A stretch of 64,000 nt of DNA from NCBI RefSeq assembly GCF_011090165.1, contig NZ_JAADJT010000010.1:124001-188000 (forward strand), written 5' to 3'. Made by a program: the position numbers and the translations under genes. Below the pieces are notes generated by a model that was not told the DNA's origin, did no database searches, and worked only from the letters and a program-made list of their open reading frames with translations. The DNA is from Duganella aceris. GTDB taxonomy: Bacteria > Pseudomonadota > Gammaproteobacteria > Burkholderiales > Burkholderiaceae_D. Below, in pieces: positions 1 to 11,063 of the stretch (the stretch's first letter is position 1; every line of letters begins with the position of its first letter).

Positions 1-1
1 C

Positions 2-274
2 GGCGCTTCGGTGCTGGTGCTGGAGGCGATCCCTTCGCAGCTGGGCAAGGAAGTGACGGAACTGCTGGCGATACCGACCATCGGCATCGGCGCGGGCCCC
101 GACTGCTCCGGCCAGGTGCTGGTGATGCACGACCTGCTGGGCGTGTTCCCGGGCCGCAAGGCACGCTTCGTCAAGAACTTCATGGACGGCCAGACCAGCA
201 TCGACGCCGCCATCGCCGCTTACGTCGCCGCCGTCAAGGACGGCAGCTTCCCCGCACTGGAGCATTGCTTCTAA
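2..274 (+). CDS. panB: 3-methyl-2-oxobutanoate hydroxymethyltransferase, C-terminal part (5' end outside window)
   Basis: The open frame enters from the left edge and stops at 274, so only about the last 90 residues are present. PanB transfers a hydroxymethyl group from methylene-tetrahydrofolate to alpha-ketoisovalerate, the first committed step of pantothenate and coenzyme A synthesis in the cytoplasm. The visible part has the family's C-terminal signature: VLEAIPSQLGKEVT, then IPTIGIGAGPDCSGQVLVMHDLLG, then the FVKNF segment. The annotated start is lost. tkt follows on the same strand after 73 bases, so read-through is possible, but nothing links the two functions. Confidence 0.93.
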   Translation, partial: GASVLVLEAIPSQLGKEVTELLAIPTIGIGAGPDCSGQVLVMHDLLGVFPGRKARFVKNFMDGQTSIDAAIAAYVAAVKDGSFPALEHCF

Positions 275-347
275 GTTGTATGCCGTACAGAGCGGCGCCC
301 CGCCCGGGTCTACACTGGGCGGAGGCTCCCCTTTGAAGGACTACGGC

Positions 348-2420
<2,073 letters not shown>

Positions 2421-2430
2421 CCGCCTACCC

Positions 2431-2511
2431 CGTCATTCCCGCGAAAGCGGGAATCCATAGAACGCGTCTCCTCACGCGCCGTATGGATTCCCGCCTGCGC
2501 GGGAATGACGG
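2431..2511. repeat. REP-like double palindrome between convergent tkt and tal
   Basis: Two inverted copies of a 28-base unit (core ATTCCCGC...GCGGGAAT) face each other across about 20 bases. Each arm is also a small hairpin: TTCCCGC-GAAA-GCGGGAA on the left and a CTGC-looped version on the right. It lies 10 bases after the tkt stop and just after the tal stop, so the RNA hairpin could end or stabilise both transcripts. Elements starting CGTCATTCCCGCG are widespread dispersed repeats in proteobacteria; its copy number in this genome cannot be seen here. Confidence 0.8.
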
Positions 2512-2512
2512 A

Positions 2513-3580
2513 TCACCGGCTCTTCTCAGCGATCACATCCAGCAACTGCTTCCACGATTTGCTGAACGCCTCGGCGCCCTCGGTCTGCAGCTGAGCGCCC
2601 AGCGCAGCAACATCGATACCCGCCTCGGCGAACTGTTTCAACACCTTCTCCGCCCCCCCACCCTCGGTCGGCATGCTGCCATTGACCACGCCATGATCCG
2701 CAAACGCCAAGAGCGTCTTCTCCGGCACGGTGTTGACGGTGTTCGGCGCAGTCAGCGACTGCACGTACAAAATATCCGACGCCGCCGGATCCTTGGTCCC
2801 GGTACTGGCCCACAATAGGCGCTGCGGCAGCGCCCCCTGCTCCGCCAACTGCTTCCAGCGCGGCGACGCCAGCAACTCCCGATACGCCGCATAGGTCTGC
2901 CCCGCCACCGCGATCCCCAGCTTGTTCTTCAGCTCATCCGGCACCTTGTCCTTGACCGCCGCATCCCAGCGGCTGACGAACAGCGACGCCACCGACGCCA
3001 CCTTGGGATCAAGCCCCTGCTCGATGCGCCGCTCGATGCCGCGCAAGTAAGCCTCCGCCGCGGCCAGATAATGCTCGCGCGAAAACAGCAACGTCACATT
3101 GACCGGAATGCCGGCGAAGATGGCCTCCTCGATCGCCTTCACGCCCTCCGGCGTACCGGGAATCTTGATGAAGGCGTTCGGCCGTTGCAGCTTCTTGTGC
3201 AGCGACTTCGCCTCGGCCAGCGTACCGTCCGCATCATGCACCAGCAGCGGCGACACCTCCATCGACACCCAGCCCTCCAGACCGTGCGTCTCCACGTGCA
3301 TAGGCAGGAACAGATCGGCGGCGGCGCGCAAGTCCTCCAGCGCCAGCTCCAGGAACAGCGCCTCGCCCTTCAGCCCCGCCGCGCTCTTGGTGCGGATAGC
3401 CTCATCGTAAAAATCGGCGCCATGGATCGCCGCTTCGAAAATGCTCGGATTGGACGTCAGCCCCTTCAGGTCATAGTCATGGATATACTTCTCCAGCGTG
3501 CCGCTGGTCAGCAGCCCACGGGTGATATTGTCCAGCCAAAGACTCTGGCCCATTTCGTACAAGCGCATTGCGGGGTTCAT
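2513..3580 (-). CDS. tal: Transaldolase
   Basis: Schiff-base enzyme moving a dihydroxyacetone unit between sedoheptulose-7-phosphate and glyceraldehyde-3-phosphate. The 355-residue length and the motifs LTSNPSIFEAAI (41-52) and NAFIKIPGTPEG fit the longer transaldolase subfamily; Lys139 in FIKIPGT is the expected lysine. The start overlaps the stop of the upstream HAD gene by four bases (ATGA), indicating translational coupling in a gnd-HAD-tal operon. Convergent with tkt, so both non-oxidative enzymes sit back to back. Confidence 0.94.
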   Translation of the reverse strand: MNPAMRLYEMGQSLWLDNITRGLLTSGTLEKYIHDYDLKGLTSNPSIFEAAIHGADFYDEAIRTKSAAGLKGEALFLELALEDLRAAADLFLPMHVETHGLEGWVSMEVSPLLVHDADGTLAEAKSLHKKLQRPNAFIKIPGTPEGVKAIEEAIFAGIPVNVTLLFSREHYLAAAEAYLRGIERRIEQGLDPKVASVASLFVSRWDAAVKDKVPDELKNKLGIAVAGQTYAAYRELLASPRWKQLAEQGALPQRLLWASTGTKDPAASDILYVQSLTAPNTVNTVPEKTLLAFADHGVVNGSMPTEGGGAEKVLKQFAEAGIDVAALGAQLQTEGAEAFSKSWKQLLDVIAEKSR

Positions 3581-4260
3581 GATATGGTCTCCTTCTGCCG
3601 GCCGCTGAAGGCCGCTAAATCGTAATCAAGCAAATCGCCGATGCGTTCGACCGTCAGATCCGGCATGGTGAAGCTGGCGACGTCGGGCGCGAAGGCATAA
3701 TGTCCCTGGCGCGGAAAAACGGTGCTGAGCCGCTCGCCCCAACCCTCCTTCATCGCCGCCAGGATGCGGACCTTATCGTCCACCATCACATAACGGCGCG
3801 CCGGATAAGCCAGTTCGATCTGCTCCAGCATGGTCTCCTTGTGGATGTAGATGAGTACATTGCCCTCCACTGCATCCCACAGGCCGGAATACTCGACTTT
3901 GCGTGGCTGGAACACCACGTCGCCGTCGGACAGGATCACCACCTTGCCCCACTGCCGCAGATGCTTGATGACCTCCAGCGCCTGCGGATAAAGGCGATCC
4001 GCGAAGCGATAGTTCATCAGCCAGCCCGCCATCAGCAGCAGCTTGGGATCGTTCATCGCGTCCAGCCGGTAGCGCTGCAAGGCGCCCAGATAATCGGCAT
4101 AGCCCAGCTCCGCGAACAGCGCGTTGTAGATGCTCCAATAGCGGTCGCGCGCCTCGGCGCCGAACTGCTTTTCCATATGCTCGCGCAAATCCTGCTGCAC
4201 GCGGTCGTTGTCCATCAGCGTGTTGTCGCAATCGATCAGGAACACGATATCGTCGGTCAT
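3577..4260 (-). CDS. HAD-superfamily hydrolase (probable sugar-phosphate phosphatase)
   Basis: 227 residues with the haloacid-dehalogenase order of motifs: FLIDCDNTLMDND at the N-terminus (nucleophile Asp, acid Asp), the motif II region VVILSDGDVVFQ in the middle, and YVMVDDKVRILAAM with the acidic pair towards the C-terminus. Such enzymes hydrolyse phosphomonoesters through an aspartyl-phosphate. It sits between gnd (12 bases upstream) and tal (four-base overlap), which suggests a role on a pentose-phosphate-pathway metabolite or in repair of a by-product. The substrate cannot be told from sequence. Confidence 0.8.
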   Translation of the reverse strand: MTDDIVFLIDCDNTLMDNDRVQQDLREHMEKQFGAEARDRYWSIYNALFAELGYADYLGALQRYRLDAMNDPKLLLMAGWLMNYRFADRLYPQALEVIKHLRQWGKVVILSDGDVVFQPRKVEYSGLWDAVEGNVLIYIHKETMLEQIELAYPARRYVMVDDKVRILAAMKEGWGERLSTVFPRQGHYAFAPDVASFTMPDLTVERIGDLLDYDLAAFSGRQKETIS

Positions 4261-4272
4261 CGCGATACCGCC

Positions 4273-5289
4273 TTACTTGGCGGGCTTTTCGGCGTGGCCG
4301 CCGAAACCGGCGCGCATGGCCGACAGCACCTTGCCCGAGAAATCGCCATTGCCGCGCGAGCTGAAACGCTGGAACAGCGCCGCGCTCAGGATCGGCACCG
4401 GCACGCCCTCGTCGACGGCGGCGTTGATGGTCCAGCGTCCCTCGCCGGAATCGGAGACGCGGCCGGCGAAGGCGTCCAGTTGCGGATCCTTGAGCAGCGC
4501 GTCGGCCGTCAGGTCCAGCAGCCAGGAGCTGATCACGCTGCCGCGCCGCCACACCTCGGCGATTTCGCCCAGGTCAAGATCGTATTGGAAGTGTTCCGGA
4601 TTGCGCAGCGGCGTGGTCTCGGCATCGACCTCATGTTCCAGCTTGCCGATGTTGGCGTTGCGCAGGATGTTCAAGCCCTCGGCATAGGCGCCCATGATGC
4701 CGTACTCGATGCCGTTGTGGACCATCTTGACGAAGTGGCCGGCGCCGCTCGGACCGCAGTGCAGGAAGCCCTGCTCCGCGCTGCTGTCAGGCTTGTCGCG
4801 GCCGGGCGTCGGCGCGGCGGCCGCATGGCCTGGCGCCAGCGTCACGAACAAAGGCTTCAGATGCTCGACGATATCCTTCTCCCCCCCGATCATCAGGCAA
4901 TAGCCGCGTTCCAGACCATGCGTGCCGCCGCTGGTGCCGACGTCGGCATAATGCAGCTGCATCTCCTTGAGCTGTTCGGCGCGGCGGATATCGTCCTGGT
5001 AGTGGGAATTGCCGCCGTCGATGATGATGTCGCCCGGCGACAGCAATGGCTTGAGCACATCCAGCGTCGAATCCACGGCGGCCGCCGGCACCATCAGCCA
5101 GAGCACGCGCGGCGTTTCAAGCTTGGATACCAGGTCCTCCAGCGACGAGGCGCCGGTGACGCCGTCGCGCAGCACCGCGTTGACGGTCTCCGCGTGGCGC
5201 GCATACGCCACGCATTGATGACCGTCGCGGGCCAGACGCCATACCATGTTGGCGCCCATGCGCCCCAGTCCTATCATGCCGATTTGCAT
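4273..5289 (-). CDS. gnd: 6-phosphogluconate dehydrogenase, decarboxylating (short GndA type)
   Basis: Oxidises 6-phosphogluconate to ribulose-5-phosphate and carbon dioxide. The N-terminal dinucleotide fold reads MIGLGRMGANM. IIDGGNSHYQDD and GPSGAGHFVKMVHNGIEYG carry the substrate-binding and catalytic Lys/His residues. At 338 residues it is the short form, not the ~470-residue form of E. coli; short members are often NAD-preferring, but cofactor choice is not proven here. It is first in a gnd-HAD-tal operon. No convincing promoter was identified in the 147 bases upstream. Confidence 0.92.
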   Translation of the reverse strand: MQIGMIGLGRMGANMVWRLARDGHQCVAYARHAETVNAVLRDGVTGASSLEDLVSKLETPRVLWLMVPAAAVDSTLDVLKPLLSPGDIIIDGGNSHYQDDIRRAEQLKEMQLHYADVGTSGGTHGLERGYCLMIGGEKDIVEHLKPLFVTLAPGHAAAAPTPGRDKPDSSAEQGFLHCGPSGAGHFVKMVHNGIEYGIMGAYAEGLNILRNANIGKLEHEVDAETTPLRNPEHFQYDLDLGEIAEVWRRGSVISSWLLDLTADALLKDPQLDAFAGRVSDSGEGRWTINAAVDEGVPVPILSAALFQRFSSRGNGDFSGKVLSAMRAGFGGHAEKPAK

Positions 5290-5436
5290 ATCGTTTCCTT
5301 AGCGTTGTACACCTGTCAAAGGCGCGCGTCGGACTGCATGCCGGCGGGCGCGATTGAAAGTGTAGGCTCAGGATTCGGTCACTTCGGTTCGCTGGGACAC
5401 ATAGTGGAGCCGGATATGTACAGATTTGTATCCGAA

Positions 5437-6792
5437 CTAGAAGCGGTCGAGATAGCGCGCCGTCTCCCACGCGCTGACATGCTGGCTGTATTCGATCCAT
5501 TCGGCGCTCTTCAGCGCGGTGAATTCCCTGACGATCTCCCCGCCCAGCGCAGCGGCCAGCACGGTGTCGGCCTTCAACGCGTCGACGGCTTCGCCGAGAT
5601 TCTGTGGCAGTATCTTCAAGCCGGCCTCCGCGCGCTGCGCATCGCTCATCTGGTAGACATCCTGGTCTACCGGATCGGGCGCCTCCAGCCGGTTCTCGAT
5701 GCCATCCAGGCCGGCGGCGATCACGCCCGCCAGCGCCAGGTAGGGATTGGCCGAGCTGTCCGGCAGGCGCCATTCGATGCGCTGATAGACCACGCGCGCC
5801 ACCACGGTGCGGTTGTTGTCGCCGTAGCCGATGAAGGCCGGCGCCCAGCTGGTGCCGGACAGCGACTGCCCGCACATCAGGCGCTTGTACGAGTTGACCG
5901 TCGGCGCGCACAGCGCCGTCAACGCCGGCGCATGGCGCAGCAGGCCGGCCATGAAATGATAGGCCAGCGGCGACAAGCCGAGGCCACGCCCGCCCGGCTC
6001 CGCGCCGCCATCCAGCGCGAACACCGGCCGGCCCTGCGCGTCCGCCAGCGACAAATGGAAATGCAAGCCGCTGCCCGGACGGTCGGCGAACGGTTTGGGC
6101 ATCATCGAGAACAGCATGCCCTCTTCTTCGGCGATGTGATGCGCCGCCATCTTGAACAGCATGAAGTTGTCGGCCGCCTTCAGCGCATCCGCGTACTTGT
6201 AGTTGACTTCGAACTGGCCGGTCGCGTCCTCATGATCGATCTGGAACACGCCAAGTCCGCACTGGTCCAGCGACGTGGTCAGCTTGTCGAGAAAGACGCG
6301 GCGGCGCAGCAGGCTTTTGGTATCGTAGGAGGGCTTTTCCAGCGTATCGGCGGCTTCGGCGTCGTAGCCGCCGGCGCCCTGTTGCAGCAGGAAGAACTCC
6401 GGCTCCAGACCGGCGTTCAGCGTCCAGCCATGCGCCGCCAGCCGCGCCACCTGCCGGCGCAGCACCTGGCGCGGACAGGCGTCGAATAGTTCTCCGGCCA
6501 CGTGACCGTCCAGCGCCACGCGCGCATAGCCCGGCAGCCACGGCATCGGCTGCAGCGTCGACAGGTCGGCGCGGCCGTAGTACTCGGAACGCGGGCCGTT
6601 GCGCGGAAGGCCGGTGCCCCAGATCGACGGCCCGGAAAAGCCGGCGCCCGGCGACACGATATCGCCGAGATGCGCCAGCGGTATCAGCTTGCCCTTGGCC
6701 GTGCCATGGATGTCCGTGAACTGCGCGAACACGTAACGCACGCCCTGCGCCGCCAGTTCGCCTTGCAGGTTTTCTAGCCGATCTGTATCCAT
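5437..6792 (-). CDS. glnT: Glutamine-synthetase-family ligase, GlnT / gamma-glutamylmethylamide synthetase type
   Basis: 451 residues. The N-terminal pattern VRYVFAQFTDIHGTAKGKLIP and the block GAGFSGPSIWGTGLPRNGP to PWLPGYARVALDGH match the type III / gamma-glutamylmethylamide synthetase branch rather than housekeeping GlnA. The enzyme would use ATP to join glutamate to ammonia or a small amine. GLEPEFFLLQ and the ATP-grasp-like C-terminal residues (NNRTVVARVVYQRIEWRLPDSSANPYLA) are intact. It overlaps the upstream aldehyde dehydrogenase by 19 bases and closes the amine-catabolism operon. The true amine substrate is unknown. Confidence 0.82.
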   Translation of the reverse strand: MDTDRLENLQGELAAQGVRYVFAQFTDIHGTAKGKLIPLAHLGDIVSPGAGFSGPSIWGTGLPRNGPRSEYYGRADLSTLQPMPWLPGYARVALDGHVAGELFDACPRQVLRRQVARLAAHGWTLNAGLEPEFFLLQQGAGGYDAEAADTLEKPSYDTKSLLRRRVFLDKLTTSLDQCGLGVFQIDHEDATGQFEVNYKYADALKAADNFMLFKMAAHHIAEEEGMLFSMMPKPFADRPGSGLHFHLSLADAQGRPVFALDGGAEPGGRGLGLSPLAYHFMAGLLRHAPALTALCAPTVNSYKRLMCGQSLSGTSWAPAFIGYGDNNRTVVARVVYQRIEWRLPDSSANPYLALAGVIAAGLDGIENRLEAPDPVDQDVYQMSDAQRAEAGLKILPQNLGEAVDALKADTVLAAALGGEIVREFTALKSAEWIEYSQHVSAWETARYLDRF

Positions 6793-8258
6793 GTGGTTTT
6801 AAGTTCGGTGTATTTATCGAATGCGTGCAGCGATTTGTCGCGGCCATTACCTGACTGCTTGTAGCCGCCGAACGGCACGGTGATGTCGTCGCCGTCGTAC
6901 TGGTTGACGTGCACCGTGCCCGCCCGCAGCGCCCGCGCGGTCTGGATCGCCTTGCTGATGTCGGAGGTCCAGACGGCGGCCTGCAAGCCGTAGCTGGTGG
7001 CGTTGGCCTGCTTGACCGCCTCCTTCAGGTCGGTGAAGCTCAGCACCGACAGCACCGGCCCGAAGATCTCCTCGCGCGCGATAGTCATGGTGCTGTCGAC
7101 CTGGTCGAACAAGGTCGGCTCGATGTAGTAGCCGCCGCTTTCGCCATCCACCTGGCGGCCGCCCCACAACAGCCTGGCGCCATCCGAGTGACCGGATTCG
7201 ATATAGCCCATCACCGTCTTGAGCTGCGTCGCATCGACGATCGCGCCCATCACCGTGTTCGCGTCGAGCGGATCGCCCGGCTGGAACTTCGGCATCATGG
7301 CCAGTGCCTTCTCGATGAAACGATCCTTGATCGACGCTTCCACGAACAGGCGCGACGGCGCGTTGCAGCTCTCGCCCTGGTTGAAGTAGATGGAGCCGAT
7401 GGCCGACGCCACCGCCGCATCCAGGTCAGGACAATCGGCGCAGACGATGTTGGCGGACTTGCCGCCCAATTCGGTCCAGGCGCGTTTCAGGTTGGACTGG
7501 CCGGCCATTTGCAGGATCTGCTTGCCGACGCGGGTGGAGCCGGTAAAGCCGATGCAATCGACATCCATGTGCAGCGCCAGCGCGGCGCCGACTTCGTGGC
7601 CGTAGCCCGGCAGCACATTGAACACGCCGGCCGGAATCCCCGCCTCCAGCGCGATGTCGGCCAGCCGCAGCGCCGTCAGCGGCGACTTCTCCGACGGCTT
7701 GAGAATCACGCTGTTGCCGGCGGCCAGCGCCGGCGCGATCTTCCACGCCGCCATGATCATCGGATAATTCCACGGCACGATGGCGGCCACCACGCCCACC
7801 GGCTCGCGCGTGATCAGCGCCAGGCTGTTGGCGGCGGTCGGCGCGATCTCGTCGTAGATCTTGTCGATCGCCTCGCCGTACCAGCGGATGCAGTTGGCGG
7901 TCGCGCCCACGTCCACGCTCTGGCTGTATTTGATCGGCTTGCCCATATCCAGCGTCTCCAGCAGCGCCAGCTCGGGGCCATACTTCTGGATCAGGTCCGC
8001 GAACTTGATCAGCACACGCTTGCGCTGCGCTGGCGACTTGCCGGCCCAGCTGCGCTCTTCGAAGGCAAGGCGCGCGGAAGCCACCGCCGCATTGGCGTCG
8101 GCCGCGTCGCAACGCGCCACCATGCCCAGCTTGCGGCCATCGATCGGCGACAGGTTTTCGAACTGCTGTTCCGACCTGGCCCATACGCGCTGCCCGTCGA
8201 TAAAGGCGCGGCCGTCGATCTGCAAGGCCGCCGCCCGTTCATGCCACGATGTCGTCAT
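6774..8258 (-). CDS. puuC: Aldehyde dehydrogenase, PuuC-like
   Basis: NAD(P)-dependent oxidation of an amine-derived aldehyde, by context gamma-glutamyl-gamma-aminobutyraldehyde or 4-aminobutyraldehyde. Numbered from the upstream in-frame GTG at 8261, catalytic Glu264 lies in TELGGKS and Cys299 in NQGESCNAPS; the oxyanion Asn is in VPWNYP and NAD contacts in ILKPSEKSPL. The ATG at 8258 is preferred because GGAG lies six bases upstream, whereas the GTG at 8261 is too close to it. It is in one run with the aminotransferase (10 bases upstream) and glnT (19-base overlap). Confidence 0.88.
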   Translation of the reverse strand: MTTSWHERAAALQIDGRAFIDGQRVWARSEQQFENLSPIDGRKLGMVARCDAADANAAVASARLAFEERSWAGKSPAQRKRVLIKFADLIQKYGPELALLETLDMGKPIKYSQSVDVGATANCIRWYGEAIDKIYDEIAPTAANSLALITREPVGVVAAIVPWNYPMIMAAWKIAPALAAGNSVILKPSEKSPLTALRLADIALEAGIPAGVFNVLPGYGHEVGAALALHMDVDCIGFTGSTRVGKQILQMAGQSNLKRAWTELGGKSANIVCADCPDLDAAVASAIGSIYFNQGESCNAPSRLFVEASIKDRFIEKALAMMPKFQPGDPLDANTVMGAIVDATQLKTVMGYIESGHSDGARLLWGGRQVDGESGGYYIEPTLFDQVDSTMTIAREEIFGPVLSVLSFTDLKEAVKQANATSYGLQAAVWTSDISKAIQTARALRAGTVHVNQYDGDDITVPFGGYKQSGNGRDKSLHAFDKYTELKTTWIQIG

Positions 8259-8268
8259 CACTCTCTCC

Positions 8269-9663
8269 TTATACCCAGCCGCGCTCTTTGAGATCGGCGT
8301 AAGTCAGATCCAGGCAGTGGCGGATCAGCGCCACCATCTCGTCGATCTGCTCCGTCGTCATCACCAGCGGCGGCGCGATGATCATGCGGTCGCCGACGGC
8401 GCGCATGATCATGCCGTTGTTGAACATATAGCCGCGACAGACCATGCCAACACCCAGCGACTCGTCGAAGGTGACGTTGTCGTGCACCGTCACGCCCTTG
8501 ACCCGCACCAGGTTCAGGCCAGCGACGAAGCCGCAGCTGTCGGCGTAGCCCACCAGCGGATGGTGCGCCAGTTCGGCGAAGCGCTGCTTCAGATACGGTC
8601 CGGTTTCATCGGCGACGCGTTGGACCAGCTTCTCGTCTTCGATGATGCGGATATTCTCCAGCGCCGCCGCGCACGCGACCGGGTGGCCGGAATACGTAAA
8701 GCCGTGATTGAACTCGCCGCCCTGCTCGATCAGCACCTTGGCCACGCGGTCGCCGACCAGCACGCCGCCCAGCGGCACGTAACCCGAGGTCACGCCCTTG
8801 GCGAAAGTGATCAGGTCGGGCTTGATGCCGAACAGCTCGGACGCGAACCATTTGCCGAGTCGCCCGAAGCCGCAGATGACTTCATCGGCGATCAGCAGCA
8901 CTTCGTATTTGTCGCAGATGCGCTGGATCTCCGGCCAGTAGCTGGCGGGCGGAATGATCACGCCACCGGCGCCCTGAATCGGTTCGCCGATGAAAGCCGC
9001 GACCTTCTCCGGCCCGACTTCGAGAATCTTCTTCTCCAGCCATGACGCGGCCTCGATACCGAATTCGTCCTCGGTCATGCCACGGCCGGACTCCAGGTAA
9101 TTCGGCTGACCGATATGCACGATGCCCGGAATCGGCAGCCCGCCCTGTGCATGCATGCCCTCCATGCCGCCCAGCGAAGCACCGGCCACGGTGCTGCCGT
9201 GATAGGCGTTGTGGCGGCTGATGATGGTGTGCCGCTCCTTGTAGCCGCGCACATCCCAATAGCGGCGCACCATGCGCAGATTGGTGTCGTTGCCTTCCGA
9301 GCCGGAGCCGGTGAAGTACACATGATTGAACTGCGGCGGCGATATCTGCGCCAGCTTGGCCGCCAGCTGCACCGCCGGCACGTTGGTGGTGTTGAAGAAG
9401 CTGTTATAGAACGGCAGCGTCTCCATCTGCTGGTACACCGCCTTGGAGATGCTGGTGCGGCCGTAGCCGACGTTGACGCACCACAGGCCGGACATGCCGT
9501 CCAATATCTTGTTGCCCTCCGAGTCCCACAGATAAATGCCCTCGCCGCGCACCATCACGCGCGCGCCCTTGTCGCCCAGGGACTTGTGGTCGGTGAACGG
9601 ATGCATGAAGTGCGCGGTATCCAGCTTCTGGATGGTGGCGGTATCGAATTCTTTAATGGTCAT
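8269..9663 (-). CDS. spuC: Class III aminotransferase, probable putrescine-pyruvate aminotransferase (SpuC-like)
   Basis: 464 residues of the omega-aminotransferase family. Features include HPFTDHKSL near the N-terminus, GLWCVNVGYG, the PLP phosphate-binding TGSGSEGNDTNLRM, the cofactor Asp in LLIADEVICGFGR, and the Schiff-base Lys in ITFAKGVTSGYVPLGG. SpuC-type enzymes transaminate putrescine to 4-aminobutyraldehyde with pyruvate as acceptor. Between puuA and puuC it gives a direct route beside the gamma-glutamyl route; it might also act on gamma-glutamylputrescine, since no PuuB oxidase is in the window. Confidence 0.87.
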   Translation of the reverse strand: MTIKEFDTATIQKLDTAHFMHPFTDHKSLGDKGARVMVRGEGIYLWDSEGNKILDGMSGLWCVNVGYGRTSISKAVYQQMETLPFYNSFFNTTNVPAVQLAAKLAQISPPQFNHVYFTGSGSEGNDTNLRMVRRYWDVRGYKERHTIISRHNAYHGSTVAGASLGGMEGMHAQGGLPIPGIVHIGQPNYLESGRGMTEDEFGIEAASWLEKKILEVGPEKVAAFIGEPIQGAGGVIIPPASYWPEIQRICDKYEVLLIADEVICGFGRLGKWFASELFGIKPDLITFAKGVTSGYVPLGGVLVGDRVAKVLIEQGGEFNHGFTYSGHPVACAAALENIRIIEDEKLVQRVADETGPYLKQRFAELAHHPLVGYADSCGFVAGLNLVRVKGVTVHDNVTFDESLGVGMVCRGYMFNNGMIMRAVGDRMIIAPPLVMTTEQIDEMVALIRHCLDLTYADLKERGWV

Positions 9664-9673
9664 GTCGCCTCCT

Positions 9674-11044
9674 TTAAACGTGCAGCAGCAGGTGCTCGCG
9701 CTCCCACGGACTGATCACGGTCATGAATTCCTGGTGTTCCAGATCCTTGATCGCGGCGTAGACGTCGATGAAGCGGTCGCCCAGCACGCTGCGCAGCTTG
9801 TCCTCGCCGCGCAGCAGTTGCAGCGCTTCCGGCAGGCCTTGCGGCAGCTCGACCTTCAGGTCATAGGCGCTGGCGACGGTGATCGGCGTCGGCTCCAGCT
9901 GCTCGGTCATGCCGAGGTAGCCGCAGGCCAGCGTCACCGCCAGCGCCAGGTATGGATTGGCGTCGGCGCCGATGATGCGGTTTTCGACGCGGCGATCCTG
10001 CACGCCCGATTCCGGCACGCGGAAACCGACGGTGCGGTTGTCCATACCCCACTGGATATTGATCGGCGCCGCAGTGTGGCGCACGATGCGGCGATACGAA
10101 TTCACGTAAGGCGCGACGATCGCCATCGCCGACGGCATGTAGCGCTGCAGGCCGCCGATGTAATGCTTGAAGATCGGCGCGGCGGAACCGTCGTCGGAAC
10201 TGAAGATGTTCTTGCCCGTCTTGACGTCGACCACGCTCTGGTGCACATGCATCGCCGAACCCGGCTCGCCGGCCATCGGCTTGGCCATGAAGGTGGCGTA
10301 CATGTCGTGCTTGAGCGCCGCTTCGCGCAAGGTGCGCTTGAAGAAGAACACCTTGTCGGCCAGGCCCAACGGATCGCCGTGCAGGAAGTTGATCTCCATC
10401 TGGCCGGCGCCGATTTCGTGAATCAGCGTATCGACGTCGAGGTTCATCGTTTCGCAATAGTCGTAGATGTCCTCGAACAGCGGGTCGAACTCGTTGACCG
10501 CGTCGATGCTGTACACCTGACGGCTGGTTTCGGCGCGGCCGCTGCGGCCGATGGGCGGCTTCAAAGGCAGATCGGGATCGGTGTTTTTCGCGGTCAGGTA
10601 GAACTCCAGTTCCGGCGCCACCACCGGCTTCCAGCCCTTGTCCTCGTACAGCTTGAGCACGCGGCGCAGCACGGAGCGCGGCGCGAAATCGACCAGACGG
10701 CCGTCGGAAAAATAACAGTCGTGGATCACCTGCGCGGTCGGATCGGTCGCCCACGGCACCATGGTGATCGTGGTCGGATCGGCCTTGAGGATCATGTCGC
10801 GGTCGGTGGCGGAGATGGCGCGGTCGTAGCCGCCATCCTCGGTCGGATAATTGCCGGTCACGGTCATGCCGAGCACCGCTTCCGGGATGCGCATGCCGCG
10901 CTCCTGGGTGAACTTACCGCGCGGGAGGATCTTCCCGCGCGCCACGCCGGTCAAGTCGGGCACCAGGCATTCAATCTCTGTGACACGCTTTTCGTTGAGC
11001 CACAGGTCCATATCGGTGTAGGTAAAATTTTCTCGAATTGCCAT
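9674..11044 (-). CDS. puuA: Gamma-glutamylputrescine synthetase, copy 2
   Basis: 456 residues from the ATG at 11044, which has GAGAAG just upstream; the longer open frame to 11275 adds unrelated sequence. The glutamine-synthetase-family fold is seen in TEIECLVPDLTGVARGKILPR, PELEFYL, the GAGQMEINFLHGD segment, MHVHQSV and NRTVGFRVPESG. The enzyme couples glutamate to putrescine with ATP, starting the Puu pathway. By eye it is very close throughout to the second copy at 17507-18877, including the same SPWEREHLLLHV end. It lies 10 bases ahead of the aminotransferase gene and 19 bases behind puuD. Confidence 0.88.
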   Translation of the reverse strand: MAIRENFTYTDMDLWLNEKRVTEIECLVPDLTGVARGKILPRGKFTQERGMRIPEAVLGMTVTGNYPTEDGGYDRAISATDRDMILKADPTTITMVPWATDPTAQVIHDCYFSDGRLVDFAPRSVLRRVLKLYEDKGWKPVVAPELEFYLTAKNTDPDLPLKPPIGRSGRAETSRQVYSIDAVNEFDPLFEDIYDYCETMNLDVDTLIHEIGAGQMEINFLHGDPLGLADKVFFFKRTLREAALKHDMYATFMAKPMAGEPGSAMHVHQSVVDVKTGKNIFSSDDGSAAPIFKHYIGGLQRYMPSAMAIVAPYVNSYRRIVRHTAAPINIQWGMDNRTVGFRVPESGVQDRRVENRIIGADANPYLALAVTLACGYLGMTEQLEPTPITVASAYDLKVELPQGLPEALQLLRGEDKLRSVLGDRFIDVYAAIKDLEHQEFMTVISPWEREHLLLHV

Positions 11045-11063
11045 GCGCTTCTCTCGTTTGTTT

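Noticed and set aside
3700..6489. A 929-codon plus-strand frame
   Set aside because: It runs antisense through the HAD, gnd and glnT genes, all of which have clear family motifs on the other strand; a shadow of codon bias.
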